Shown: positions 12,901 to 27,900, counted from the first letter of the stretch. The stretch: 64,000 nt of DNA from Ancylostoma caninum (GCA_037903475.1 JBAJFG010000108.1:124001-188000); one strand, 5' to 3'. The notes: a model not told the origin generated them from the letters alone. Numbers and translations are program-made.

Positions 12901-15900
12901 AGTTCGTGCGGACCCATGTAGCCGATTTGCATGCTATTCTGAGCCTCTTGAAAGGAAGAACCATGGTCGTATGGTCCACATTCAGAGACAGCATCCTCGT
13001 TGTCAAGCTTTCGACCTTTTCCAGGCCGTTCGAAATTCGTAGTGCTTGGAGTTTGATGGCGAACCTCTTCCCTCTCCATCTGTGAAGCTCGTACTTTATA
13101 AATCTGAACAATCTTTCAACTTAGCCTCGCTGAATGGTACATCTTTGAAAAGCTCGCTGAGATCGCGGGATGACCATGCTGCATTCCAACATTTTCCGAA
13201 GTGATAGAGCATGTTATGGCGGATGTAGGTGGGGCTTTCAATAACATCTTTAATAAGTGGAAAAGAGGAATGTTTTCATGAAAAAACCGTTTAAAATGCT
13301 ATGACTTTTATTGAGATAAGAAATCGCGAAAAAAAAGCCGCATCAATTATGCACCAACCTAACAGTTTTACCAAGTCACTGAGTGAATGATTAAATGTAT
13401 TTACACTATTGGTAATTGCTCTTTTTTATGTTCACACTTTGTTTTCATCAAATTGTTTGGTTTTGAACAACTTATCATCCAATTATTAAGTTATGGCAGA
13501 CGGTGTAATAAGGTTGTAAACTATCCGAAAGAAAGAAATCAAGGCGGAGTAATCTACAAAGTGCGCCGTTCTGACACACCATATGTAAAAGACTGCGGAT
13601 GAATTCAGTATGGCTACACTGAGCCAGCTCAGTGACAATTCAACTACCAATCAGAACAGGAATATGTCGCCATTTGCTTTTGTTATAGCTCTGAACTGAA
13701 AATGGAGAGCGTCCACCGCGGCAAGGCGGTGGCTCTCATGAAGATCGTCATGAAAAACTTATTCAGAACTTGCCAGTACGATTCTGGAAGGGTAAACAAT
13801 TTAGTACATCATTTCTTTTTGAATGAAGCTCATGGTAGTCTGTGTTTAATGGAGTGTTTTTTTTATGAAATTTCCCCTGTTCTTCAGTACCATTAGGTGG
13901 GGCAACCATGATGATCATCTCATATTATACAGTTAAGTTTTATTTTTATTTACATACTTACAGCGTACACCTGCTGTATGCTTAACTTCGAGTACGCATT
14001 GACTGTTGTCTTGTGGTGTACCACTTTCGGTGTATAGGCTAAATAAATAAAGTTCCCATAATATGTGGCATTCCACCAGATTCAATATGATGCTCAGCAC
14101 TGGATTTCGTTCGCGCACCACTCATGGAACAAGAGTCAGTTCCATGAGTAGTTTCTATGTCATTCTGAAGCGTCTTCTTGGTGCTATCAAATTTAAATTG
14201 AGATTACCAAAGTATATCACCTTCCAAAATGTTGTGCAGGTGAAATTCAGTTTGAGTTTGGTGCTACGAACCACAGATGTCTGAGAAAATTCGCTCTGAC
14301 AGGACATTTTTTTTCTCGAAAACACTGAAATTTTCGGCGAAGGAAAAGGAAAATTGGATTTCACTGTAGTCCTTGGATTCCCCGATACTTTTTACATTCA
14401 CTCCATTGTTCGGTGGAAAAATAGTCGCTTTATTCCGGCACTTGGTTTTGACCTGTTACAAGAGCAAATGGCGAGAAATTCTTGATCCATTAGGTAATTC
14501 GAGATTAGATAGACTTGGCTCAGTGTAGGCAGTGTAGGAGGTCATACAACTATGAGAAAAACTAAATGGAAAAATACCTATGTTCCGTTCCTTTTACTGT
14601 AAGGAAAATTGATAAGACTCTGGCCTTCCTCGGAACTCATCAGCAGTGAGGGAAGACGAATACAGATGTCGAATTCTGCTTATATGTATTGTGTTATTAT
14701 ACGTGTATAGGTGTGCCAGAACTTATGGCGCATCTTGTATGTTTTCAATTTCGCCTTTTTACTTTCTATTTTTTCCTTCTACGACTTATCTTCTGTTCAT
14801 CTGAAAGCAGGAGGAACTACAGAAACGACGTGCGAATCCTTGTGCTTGCTGCACTATATGTCAGAGTACAGAGAGTTGCAGCGAGCAAAACACTGCTTCT
14901 GTAAGTCGTTATATGTTTTCACGGCATTGTCTGAGTAGAATTGCTCTCGTGACTGACAGAACCGGCCCGTGTGCCGGAGAAAGCATCACGGAAGCGTCGG
15001 CTCCAACAGATTAGCGGTTGCCGTAATGCTAACGCATACAATCTGTCCTACACACATCACTATCGTCTCGTGTTTTGTCATGCTCAGCTTCCTTGGGTTT
15101 TCTAGCTTTCGGTGGATTCGATTTTTTGTGGCTAAAATTTTGAATTATCATTAAGAAGAAATTTCATTGCGGAGTTGTGGGTTTAGTGGTTTGAGCATTT
15201 GTATTTCAGCTTCATGTTCGCGGAGAATTGAGCTGATGACATGATAAGTACGTAAGTCTTGTAGGAGTCCTTCCACTCGGCCTTTAGCGACAATTACGTT
15301 GTTTTGTGGCTTCGCCTACCTAAATTCATTCGTCATCCCAACGCAACCACCCGCGATAATTTTCATTTCTGAAACTATGATTGTTTTTAAGCTTGAAGAT
15401 ACTCCCAATATTTCCACGAAAATTTCATTATGGAGGCTGTCAGCTTCCCGAAGATTTGAAACAGTAGGTGTAAATTTGTGAATACCACGGAGGAAATGTA
15501 GCATGAGAGGCACCGACTGTTATGTTTACTACCATCCTACTACCTAGTCCTCGTGGGAAAACTCGTAAGCCGTGGCATGAAATGGGGTTCCCAAGGCCCT
15601 CCCTTCTTTTTTTTAGTTTTTTGTTCCTAAGTTTGGGCAGAGCTGGCCAGTGTTTTAGTGCTTTTTGTGCCAGAAGATTTGAGATCGAAGTGGAATGAGG
15701 AGGGAAAATGAATTTTAGAAGCAACAAAAAAGTAGGCATGGTTTCTACACGGTTTCTACACTCCTTTACACAGAGAAGGAGGGCTAACTTCTTTCATTGG
15801 TCTTTTTAACAGATGACTTTATTTCACAGAAAGATTGCATGTTTTGATTAAGAGTGAAGTTTTCTAGATAGGAGAGGGAAAGTGCCAAAAATGTGATTTT

Positions 15901-18900
15901 GTTGGTTGCGTGATCATGGACGTTCACTTTCAACTTTTCTTTGGTGCTTACAGTGAATGACTCGAAAGGTTTTGTAGCAGAACGATTGTCTATAAACCTG
16001 ATAAAACTTTTCTGTTACAATTTTCATTCAGGTGCCATTAAATGGGGGAGGGCGGGGGGGGGGGTTAGATTGATTATATTTCTTTCGAGTCCACGTATAC
16101 TTAAAATATTGTGAAGTTCATGTTTCAGCTAGTCTTCATCTGTGTACATCTTATCATATGCTTCGAGTGAAAAGGTTTATGATATTCTAGAATTAAGTGA
16201 TGCAGTAGAAATCAGATTTTTATTGTTCTTGATTTAAATTTATGCACGATAGTTGCTTCCCCCTATTCTATGACCCTTTTCTGTCCTCCACTCTAGAGCC
16301 TTCAGGAAGGCAGTTACTTTTTTCGCAGCGTCACCTATCCACCCTATCCACCCTTTTAATTGGAATGAATTGTTAGTTTCGAGATAGTCCGAGGGGGGGG
16401 GGCTTTCGAGATTGGGATAGGGATGCTGAATAACCTCGCAAATCTCTATTAGGGGGCATCTGCTCGTTTTTTGCACCTCAAGTAGGTAAAATGCGTGACT
16501 ATGGCTACTTCGGCACATGAAGAATATTCGTGAGGCAGCTAAGTTCTCAGAAGCGCCATGTTTAAAGTTAAGAAACTGTTCGAAATGATTTGTTTACTTG
16601 ATGCGATCGAAGATGCACCAGAGAATAACAAAAGAACAGAAATGATGTTAACAAATTGATGTACCAATACTGTTTCTTTATCACGCTTTCAGAATATTGA
16701 ATTCAGTGTTTTTTGTTCTAGAAGCAACAGTTGATATTTTTTTATTTTGAAAAAAAAAAAGAAAATGAAATGTTTTAGGGTCTGAAGAACAATTGGGGTG
16801 GTAGGTTGAGCATGGTAGTTGAAGGTAGTGTGGCTCACCGAAAGCACCATGCAATACTTATTTCACTGCCTATCTATGCTTTATCTTAATAGGTTTCCTC
16901 CGGTTCCATTTATTAAATTTACCTAAACAACGTTCCTGTACAGATACTCTTTCTCCAGCTCTTCCTCCCACTATAGGTGCTCCAGTTCTTCTGCAGTCGG
17001 GTTACTTCCCATTCTTCTGCTATTATTTTTATCGAAATGCCCATTCAACTCAAAAATTGTCCCCATTGATGTGTTAAGCTCGATCAACTTAGCGGTAGGA
17101 TTGTGTTGATGATTGCTGCTTGTTAGCTGATTTATAGCTAAAGACGTGGTGGATTCGTTTTTTCCGCTCCGCAACGTTGTCCACTCTCCCACCGCTGTTA
17201 TCCAGTCCGCCGCCGCGCGGCCACGAACCTTTTCGGAGCCTTTTTCCACATTCAAATGCTAATCGTTACGCTGTCGTAAATCTGTTTCATCACTCCATTG
17301 GATTCCTGGGCACTCTTGTCTTTTCCTTTACTTTTGCCGCAACTTTAAGGGTTTAGGGCGCAGTGGGACTTGTTTTAGCGATCAAAACAGCTTCAATCTA
17401 TCACATTTATGTACCAATTATACTAATAAATTTAATAGATCTTAATTTATAAATGAGAGAGGCTTGCGAATCATGTTGATATTCGACAGCATAATTTTAA
17501 ATATTAAATAAGTGAAATCTTCAGGGATATTAACGTGCTATTCGGGTAATGATCAGCTTTTGCGTATAAGCTAGGCTGTCTCAGCAATGATAACAACTGC
17601 GCAGCTTTTGTAACCTATGATATTATTTATTTCAGTCTATTGACCTAGTTAGTGCAGAGGGTGAAGACAGTCATAGGGTTGGTCCTTAAGAAGCATGATC
17701 CTAATTTCTGTATGACGAAGCAACGTTCAGAGGGTCTTCATTAATTTTGAGATTAGGTTTGAAATCGTTCCCATGGATAAACCCCATTTGCTTTGGAATG
17801 ATTTTTCAACTTTGTTCCAAAGAATACGTTTCTGCACATTGAGTTCCGAAAGATTCGTGTTTCAGACCGGGTTTTTTCCAAATGATCGGTTATTTCCGTA
17901 ATTGTTTGATAAGATCAGTGGGCAAGTGCTATTCTGCAACGTTTTCCGGCTTATTTCTTGGCGCTGCTTTGGATTTTATTTGATAATCCACGAGTTAGGC
18001 TGATTTTCAGTGACCAAAGGTTTCAGGTTTACATTATTGCTCTTGAAAACACTACAAAACCGCGAGTCATCAGAGCAGAGAACGAATCTTTTCCGAAAAA
18101 TGTTCGAGTGCAAAACAGATACCTTGCTTACCACAGTCGTTATTGGTCCATACTTGAGCATTGCTAGGGACTTGTGCAACAATTGTGAATTACTTTTATT
18201 CCAAGTTTGAGTTTACATTCACCTACTGGTTTCTGTTCTCTTTTCTAGCGAGAAAATTTTTACAAAGCAATTTTGGAGGAGAAGATGCTGCCGCAGGAAC
18301 ATGGAGTAGTCGCGATATTCTCCACCCATATTTCTAACAATATAATTCTATGAAAAACCGTTGGTGTGAATGCAGACAACATTGTCGGAACTCTTTTAAT
18401 ATTAGAAGAGTATTTCTCTAGGAGATACTGTGGATTTTACAAACAATAAAATAATGATCTGCACTCTTCAATTCAAAGTGCGAGTGCTCCGAAATTAAGG
18501 GCTCTTGCAAAAGTCGGCTCCAACATAGGATCGCTCTATTTTTTCTATTTGAGAGACAAGAAAGCTCTGACAAAGCCTGGATTTTAGCAAAAAAGACGAA
18601 AATGGGATACTGCTACCTTGATTTCCCAAATATTTTTCATCTAGCGCCTGTTTTTCATGGATGGTGTCATCGCTTTGTTGTTTTTGCTATGGAAGCTCAG
18701 TTTGACGTGAACTCGTTTGACGTTTCCCAGAACGTGTTGCAAATGCAAAGGGCATTTCGTGGGTGATGGCTAATCTTTCTCAATAAAATAGCAAGAGCTA
18801 TGGATATCTATGTGGAGATAAAGTCCGCCCCAAGTCTCACAAAGGTGGTTTTCTAGCTCCAAGGCTTTCGTGGTTCAAACCGCGAGATTTTCTAAAACCT

Positions 18901-21900
18901 ATTTCTATTGGTTTTCCAGAGAAATAAGTTCGCTAGAGGTTTCATTCATTGTTGGAAAGATCCAGAAATGTAGTTTTAATTTTGTTTTGTTAGAGGAGAG
19001 TATGAAAATGAGAATATTTTGGCCTGTTTATTTACACACTCCTCCAAAATACTGCATCCTCATTTTACTAGTTATTTTGACGCGAATCGGTGCAACAGCA
19101 ACATCTGTCCCCTTTCTCAGGACTACGTCTTCTCCACCCTTCGACGTGGCCATCGCTCCCATTTCGTCCACTGCATCCAGCCATCCACGAATATGCGATC
19201 TGCATCCGGCACCTACGAGACCATCGACGTGCCGTTCGTCAGGAATCAACTGCGATCTATCTTGCTGATTGACTCGATCAGAGCTAACAATAGAGGTTTG
19301 TGCTGAATGCGACCCTCAATGGTATGATAGTCAATAGCAATTGACTTTAGGCTATCCTGAACGAGTGTCCTTCCGCGATTTCCGGCGTCGCTTCGGTTGT
19401 TTGGTTGAGGATGAGCTGAATTCTTCCCTGGATAATGCGCTTGACGACAGGGCGGCTGTTTCACGAATTCTTGAAAGAATGGACATACATCAGCATAGAT
19501 ATCGACTGGGAATCAGCCAGGTGACAGAAGTTCATCTGTAAGCAGAGGGAAGAATGGTATTTTGTTGTATTACAGGTTCTGCTAGCCGCTGACGTGCTGT
19601 GCGAATTAGAGGACCGTCGGGAGTTGTCACTGTCTGGATTGGTAACAGCGTTCCAAAGGGAGTGCCGTCGTTACCTTGCAGCTAAATGGTTGCAACGGAG
19701 GCGAGTGCTGGAGACGGCTATCAAGTGCATCCAGGTGAGGGTTTCGAGCTGACACTGTCGTTTTCATGAAGTTATTCGAGATGAAAAGGTAATGTGAGCC
19801 ACCGCTCTGATATTTATATTTTTATATATATGATATCTGATATTTGGATTTTTATTGATTTTTTTCTGACTTGATCTGTCAGCCTCTTAGTACTTCTTAG
19901 CTGGTATCGTCCTAAAGGACTATAGTACCTGGAATCGCCACCGCTCCGGAGCCCTCGTTTTGCATAGGCTTTGATTGTCTGCGCTCTGAAATCGGAAGCT
20001 GCTTGTCTGCAATCAATGCTCATCCAAATTAAAGTTGGCAGCGCGACAGCGATGCCAGAGTTTATACTTCTCGGGAGCTCTACCAGCAGCAATTATACCA
20101 GTTGATTTTTCTTATTTCCAATACCAAGTTTTGCCCATACGCACGGGATGGAAGACGTTGTTGACGAGGAATTTACATCAAGGCTGTGCCATGTTTACAT
20201 CACGCAAATTTCGTGCAAACTTCATGCAGCTGAAACAAACGTTAACACGAGATTTGCGTGAGGTGTACACTGTGCCTAGGACTGAATTAAGACCGAGTAA
20301 TTTTGTTACTTCAATCAATGATTGAGTAAAAAGTTCAAACATCTGGAAATTCGGGAATGAGAAAGCTCTAAAGCTCTTCTTCTTTCTCATACAGTACTGC
20401 ATTGGTCTCTGGTAATGTTGGAGCATTCGAGTTTTCCGCTTTTCCGAAATATTCGATATTTGAAAGTGGAAGATATTGAGAATAAATAGGAAATCACAGT
20501 GTTCCAATGTAAGAGACCAACATAGTGCTGTGTGCGAGAAAGAAGAGCATGAACGGTGTCATATTATGAGATTTGCACGAGTTTTACCTAATGCATACGT
20601 CATGCAAATCACGTGCAAACTTCATGCAACCGGAAACGACATCAGCATGGGTATGGAATTTGCAGACTGCATGACTCTGGCAATTTTTGAAATCACCTCT
20701 CCATTTTGACTGGAATGCCGTGCAAGAGCTTGAAACCGGTGCAAATTCCATGCATAGCTCATGTTGATCACAAATTTTTCATGCAAGCATGGATTTTTAC
20801 GTCGAAAAATCGATCATTTGATGCAAACTAGTCTCAGAATTTCCTCAGTGATTTATATTCTTTTGTTTTCAGAAGAACGGACGAGCATATGTGCGTGTGC
20901 GAGAATGGCCATGGTGGCGTCTCTACACCAGAGTAGTACCACTAATTGCGGCTTCGAGGTATGCTTTTAGAACCGGTTGGTCCCTTGCGTCATCTCCCAG
21001 AGATCTCGTTCTATTTGGGATACTAATGAGAATAATGTGATGATTGGTTCAGGGGCGATACGTCTCATCAGGAATGTGAACTTCGCCTACGACAACTCGA
21101 ACAGCAACTGCACACACTTCGAGTAGAGAAGACCCAGCACGAGGGTCGAGTGGAGGAGCTGGAGCAGCGTCTGGCTCGGGAGGTACAGGCTGCCAATGAA
21201 CTGACACAAGCGCTTGATCGAGAAACGCAAACCAGAGTGCAGCTGGAGCGGAGACTGCAACAGTGGAGGGATGGAGGTACGACATTTTCTGTATGAGTTA
21301 GCTAGAAGGCCGTATGCAAAGGTTCCGCAGAACTTTCGATTAAATATTGGGATTAGCTACCTGAAAGTATGAAAAAGTGGTTGAATTTTTCGTTTCGCCC
21401 AATAATCCCATATACGAAAAAAGAACCAAACAGATATGCCTCCCTGTGTACTCGTCAATAAGAGTGTATACCTGTTAGGTTAGGTATACGAGTTAGTTCA
21501 TTCAAAAAAAAAAAAAACTAAAGTAACCTGTCCGTCCCCTGTACTCCTTTTTGGAACTAAACTGGGGAAATAACCAGTAGAAATCCAGCAATACATAGAT
21601 AGAATTCAACAGAAAATCTTGAAGAAAATCTAACGAATAAGTAGCAATTTCTGAAAAATGGGTAAGTAAACCGTGGTATTGTGATTTGGTCGATCCATCC
21701 AACTAATTACAAGTTTTCGAATGGATACACTAGGATTTCACATTCGAAAATATTCTCTGAATTTTAAAATATAAGAAGGAATTGAGTTCTGCATAATTTT
21801 CTCGTGTTTGAGTCTTGTAATTTTCCGTATTCTCGAATGTTCGAGTTTTTGGAACGCTTGATTTTGAATATCCGAGTAATCGAGCAATTGCTCAAAACGT

Positions 21901-24900
21901 ATTTGATTTGGTCAAAACAACCGGATACTGTGTCCCACATATGCATATGCTTTTTTAATCCATGCTCGCATCAAGCGACTTTCACAGCAATTTTCTGCTT
22001 AATGCTTATTCGTTTCCTGTAGAAATAAAGGGAATAATGCAGTAAACCTGTATTCTCAGCACATGAGTATTGTCATTAGTTGACTTTTTTTCTCTTCTCT
22101 TTTCCACCCGACCAACTCCAGTTTCTCCCGTCTTCGATCAAATTACCAGGGAACGCTTTGCTGTTTTGATAATTCCTCCCGACCCGAAAGAGAACGTTTT
22201 GCTGCTGTTCCCTTTTTGTTGAGAGTAACGCTTTTAAAGTAGAGCTAGAGTGCTGCGAAGTTGTAACGACCTGCGGCTATTATTCAACTCAAACGACCAT
22301 CGCAAGTAACGACTGAAAAAGCCGCAATCTCAGAGGCGATCTAGACAAATGAAAACGTTCCGCTAGGTACCTGATTAAAACAAGATGCTCTAGGTCCGGA
22401 AAAAATGTGGGGGGGGGGGGTAGGACAGGGGCTCGGAATAACACGTAGATGACTTGCTGTAGTGCTGCATGTGAGCTCATTCACCAGTGGCAGGATTTTT
22501 GAACGTTCCCGGTAAGGTTTTAAGCTTTATCTAGGGTGGACGAGTTTCTCGAGCAAAAAGTGATGTTGGGTTGGTGCATAATTAATGCCGCTTTTTTCGC
22601 GACTTCTTTTCTCGATAGAAACTGACGAAAGCTTGACAAGGAGAATGCCTATTGAACTCTTTAATATGGACCGTTCGACCATGGGACTTCCTTTTAAAAG
22701 GCTCAGAATAGCATAGAGATTGGCCAAATGGGTCCACACGAACTCTCAGACAGGTACAATATTCAAATTTTCACCGATTTTCCGTAGCAAAACGAGCAGG
22801 CTCCATTCCTGAGAAGTCTCGTCAATCGAAAGAGCATGAAATGATGAATATGAATGCTATTTTTGTTAGCATTCCTAATAAATGAAGGAAGAGGATTATT
22901 TATGTGAAAAAATCATTCAAGAAGCGTTGATTTTTAGCGAGAAAAGAAGTCGCGAAAAAAAAAGCCGCATTAGTTAGGCACTAACCTAATATATGTACCT
23001 AGGCATTTCTTCCATTACTTGACATCGCTGATTGAAACAGTTCGCTTGGACAGAGTATACTTATTTTCTGCCTAAAGAGAACTCGTCCACTTTGTTGCAT
23101 CCGACTTCCAGCTTTTGTGACACCTAAACACTACATGATCAAATTTGAGCAGTTTTGAATCCTCTTTTCAGTGTTCGATGAGGGCTTCTGCGTTAGTATT
23201 TTATTCGAGTAAGCTTTCGGCGCTTAGCGCCTTCGTCAGACCTTAATACATACAATATGCAATGATACACATGTTAACAACTGTTATATGCATGACCAAC
23301 CGAGTAAGAGGTGAAGAGGAGCAGATGTGAACGTACAACTAATGACTACCATATCTGATGTTATCTAGAGGTTATCTGGATATACGAAACACTACTGCTA
23401 CTTCTAAGATGTTAAAGCGGATGTTGTCAAGCAATTAATTTTAACGCCTCAACAAGCTCTTCCTTATTGTTAATCTCCGGCTGATACCGTTTGATTTCCC
23501 GAGCCTCCATGATCTTCCTATGAAGGAGGTCCTCGAGGTGACGGTGCAGCACAACGACTTCAAATCCTGGGGCAGAATCACGGGTGTGTACCGTCGTACG
23601 GTGCCGGGAAAAACTGTTGTTAGGGTAGGCTTGTGGGTGGGCGAGTGCTCGACGATGTTCATCCAAGCGCTTTCTCAGTGGTCTTCCGCTTTCTCCAATG
23701 TATCGCTGACCGCATCCTCTACACTTTCTCAGATACACCGTGCCGCGCAAGTGACAGATCTTCTGGTCGGTGCAATAGCGGCACCCCTCTTCTTCGCATC
23801 CGTTCTCATACAATCGTGACGATGTCAGTATTTCTTTGAGGGTGGGCGGGGGTTTGAATACCAGGCGTACTGGGAGCCGTGACCTCTTCACTATGGCGTT
23901 GATACGTTTCGCAAGGTGTTCGTTGAGGTACGGCAGTACCAGTGCGATCCCATCTGGAGCCGAATACGGTCTCCAGGTAGTCATTTCCCCTCTGTTGTAG
24001 CCGTTCTCAAAGAGTATACGACTGATTGACTCATCATTTTCTGAGTTGCTCGTTGAAATCCGTTCACTGGTTTTGATCAAATTTCGTACTACATTCACTT
24101 TCATGTAGTGCGGGTGCGCGCTTCGTGAATGTAATAAGATGTTCTTCGACGATTGTTTTCTGTACCAGTGACAGTGCACCTTGCGAAACGTATCAACGCC
24201 ATAGTGAAGAGGTCACGGCTCCCAGTACGCCTGGTATTCAAACCCCCGCCCACCCTCAAAGAAATACTGACATCGTCACGATTGTATGAGAACGGATGCG
24301 AAGAAGAGGGGTGCCGCTATTGCACCGACCAGAAGATCTGTCACTTGCGCGGCACGGTGTATCTGAGAAAGTGTAGAGGATGCGGTCAGCGATACATTGG
24401 AGAAAGCGGAAGACCACTGAGAAAGCGCTTGGATGAACATCGTCGAGCACTCGCCCACCCACAAGCCTACCCTAACAACAGTTTTTCCCGGCACCGTACG
24501 ACGGTACACACCCGTGATTCTGCCCCAGGATTTGAAGTCGTTGTGCTGCACCGTCACCTCGAGGACCTCCTTCATAGGAAGATCATGGAGGCTCGGGAAA
24601 TCAAACGGTATCAGCCGGAGATTAACAATAAGGAAGAGCTTGTTGAGGCGTTAAAATTAATTGCTTGACAACATCCGCTTTAACATCTTAGAAGTAGCAG
24701 TAGTGTTTCGTATATCCAGATAACCTCTAGATAACATCAGATATGGTAGTCATTAGTTGTACGTTCACATCTGCTCCTCTTCACCTCTTACTCGGTTGGT
24801 CATGCATATAACAGTTGTTAACATGTGTATCATTGCATATTGTATGTATTAAGGTCTGACGAAGGCGCTAAGCGCCGAAAGCTTACTCGAATAAAATACT

Positions 24901-27900
24901 AACGCAGAAGCCCTCATCGAACACTGAAAAGAAGATACCACCATATGAGGCTTCACGACAGCTCGATATTAAAAGTTTTGAATCCGTTCCAAATAAATCA
25001 TGTGTCAGTGATATTCAATTGAGTCAAGAACGTGAGGGGCATGGAGCAACAAAAAGTTTCATCGGACTCATGCAACGAAAGAAGCCGAACGAAAATTGTG
25101 TCACAGTGCTTTTTACTATTTGAGAAATCACCCTTGCAAATGGTTCTTTCCATCAAAAAGCGGTTTCGAGTGCTCGTGTGACTTACTACTTTTGTACCCC
25201 TTAAGAACGCGTTCCCACAAATCATTTCGCTGTGCAATCTAGTTTCGATAACCGTTTTGGCAAGTTTTCTTACTCACTAAAAGGAGTGCAGGCGTAGCGT
25301 TCTATGCATTCTTCTTGAGCGTAAGTGTGGTCACGCCCGAGCTGGAACCATGAATGAAGAAGGATGACGTGTTTGATTAGAAAAGGATGTCTTGGATGTA
25401 TATCCACTGCTAATAAGCAAAAAAAAAAGAAATCAAAATAGCAAAGGATATGTCGAATTCGGCTGAATATTCTAATGATCTAGTGTACAGGGTGGCCAAA
25501 AATTACCCGTGCACCTATCTCGGAACGGATAAAATCCTTTACTGGGACTCATAACTGGTGAATACCATTCGGATGTTAGGTGTCACTGACAGAGGGCAAT
25601 ATAGCCACTATGGTTTGAGTTCCCCTGCACAGACTCACTGGAGCTAGGACTTTCAGCAGGGAACTTTATCACTAAGCTTTGAGAATCGCTCTTGTCTACC
25701 CCGTATTCGAATATGTAGAACTTGTGTCCGGTTTTGTTGTGTGCGTGGGGAGGGGGGGGGGGGCAATTCCGCTCAGTTCACATTAGGATTTCGGGCTATC
25801 TTTTGTGCTGAAACTGTGGCAGGAAACATAGACTGTCAATTTTACCTGTGAAAATCACGCGATGGTGTCTTTTAGCTCCTGATCACATTGAATCACTTCA
25901 CAGTTTTATGGTCGAATTATTGGTGCACGGGTGATTTTTGGCCACCCTCGGAAGCTCTTGTAATTAGAGGAAGTACAGTCTATGATATTCAGTAACCCAA
26001 ATATTAGACATCCTTGTGCTTGACGGAATGAGAAAATCTAAAGCAATCCTTTCTATTGAAGTCATGGACCTACTTATCGAAAGAAGAACACAGTCACACT
26101 CTCCCTATTTCATAATTAGAGGAAGTAGTTATGTAGAAACAGGAAACTCCCAAAAAAGCCTCTGGAATTTGGGACATTTTCATTCATTCGGTTCTAGGAC
26201 ACTACTATTTACAGCGACTTTGGTGGATTACCAATGTTTTTCATCCCTTGAGTAATTCCAAATTTTAAATGACTTTTTTCCAGTCATGGATGACGAGCGT
26301 GTCAGCCGTGTTTCTTCCTCGGTTAAGCTGGAAAGTGATGAGAAGGTCAGTTGGCTGTTTGCAAGGTGTCCATTACTCGTAAAAATTTTCTATTTTTCTT
26401 CGAAGACCTTACCATGACTGAGGCGTGATGTGACTGCGGTTTCAGACCGTGGAACTCAAGAACGAATTAGTGCGAGTTCAAAAAGCTGAGGAGCAGTTGA
26501 GAGCGAAGACCCAACGAGCTGTGGCTCAGCTACAAGACGTGGAAGCTGAGCTGAACAAAGTGCGAGCTCGCAATGAGACGCTTGAGAAGAAACAGCATAG
26601 GTTATTTCAGTCCAGGGAGTTCCTTTTTACAATAGTTCGCTAGCTATTGTTAATGTTCCAGGTTTGACGCTGACCTTAACGCCGTGGAAACACAACTCAA
26701 GGAAATGAAAGAGTTCAAAGAGAAGGCGGAGAAGGAGCGGGATGAACACCAGATGGCAGCGTCAAGAAAAGCTGGCGAGCTGCAGGTGAGCAAATCTAGA
26801 GGTTCTAATAATTCATGTGAGACCGTTACCACGAGTAACGAATTAATGAAAGATAATAAACAGTTATCGGGGTAAGTGTAGCACCATCCTGGGTTTACCC
26901 ACAAAGTGACCCAGAATTAACTGCAGCTTCACTCTTGCGGACCACCGTGGTGGTAAAAATCTACTAAAAATGAAAAATACCTACCAAAATCCCTTTGGCT
27001 ACTAGCATGTATTCACACCGTCAAACGTTAATATTCCTTGTAAATGGAAACGTTTTACAGTGTGAATACATTCGTTCAAAATCCTCTCCAGGTTGTGCAT
27101 CTAATGTGTTATATCTGTGCATCTGATCTGCATTTTTAAATAATCTCAAAACCTGATACAAAATCTTTACTATGCACCGCTGAGGGCAACTATACATGTG
27201 TCTTTACCCTTTCAGGAACTGAAAACCGAGAATTCGGAGCTCCGCACCCAAGTTTCTCGACTGAGACGCGAAGCTGAAGAGAGATCAGATGCAGCTGCAG
27301 GAGGAGAACAAGTAGCTGCCCTACAAAAGGCTAAAAGAGAGCTGGAAAATAAACTGCGCGAACAGGTTAGACTAAAGTCTCCTGGGTTAATGTTTTTTTC
27401 CAGTGCTATTGTTTATTTTTTCCAGGAAGAGGAGCTAGATGACCTCGCTGGCACCAACCAACAGCTACAACAACAAATCACCCGTCTTGAAATGGGAGCT
27501 GAACGGCTAAAAGCGGACCTCAATAGAGAATCGAATACTAAAGAGACTGAAATTGACGAGATTCGCGGCCAGTACCAAAGAAGGGTTGGTATCCTTACGT
27601 CGACCTCGTTGTTAGGTCAGCTTCAAGTTTCTCACAGTAAGAGATGTGTTGCAGTTACGCACCCTCGAAGATCAGCTGGCGGATCTGCAAGACACGAATT
27701 CTTCGCTGGTAAAGGAGAATCGCGTTCTTGAAGCGCGAGCTCGGCAGTATGACTTGAATACTCAGAGGTAAGCAATAGCGATTTTCGACTTTTATTTGTT
27801 TACTCTTATCGGATACTGCAGCTTGCCTCACTCCTTTCAAACATCCCTAACATACTACTTTGGATTTTAGTTCTAGAAGCATTAATTACTTGAGCAAAGG

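Larger units (their letters stand above)
21277..26283. other. Five-kilobase myosin intron filled with transposons
   Basis: Contains the short mariner at 22566, the Penelope palindrome at 23163-24932 and a Tc-type MITE at 25488. A G homopolymer of about ten lies near 22408 and another near 25750. The remaining sequence shows no gene. Confidence 0.7.

Noticed and set aside
19814..20092. Minus-strand 92-codon frame with Arg-rich end
   Set aside because: May be a repeat tail but no terminal repeats, poly-A or known motif could be seen.
27198..27731. Single 177-codon exon in the myosin tail
   Set aside because: It reads through an intron with GTTAGA and TTTTTTCCAG borders; splitting it into 27216-27365 and 27426-27584 restores coiled-coil sequence.
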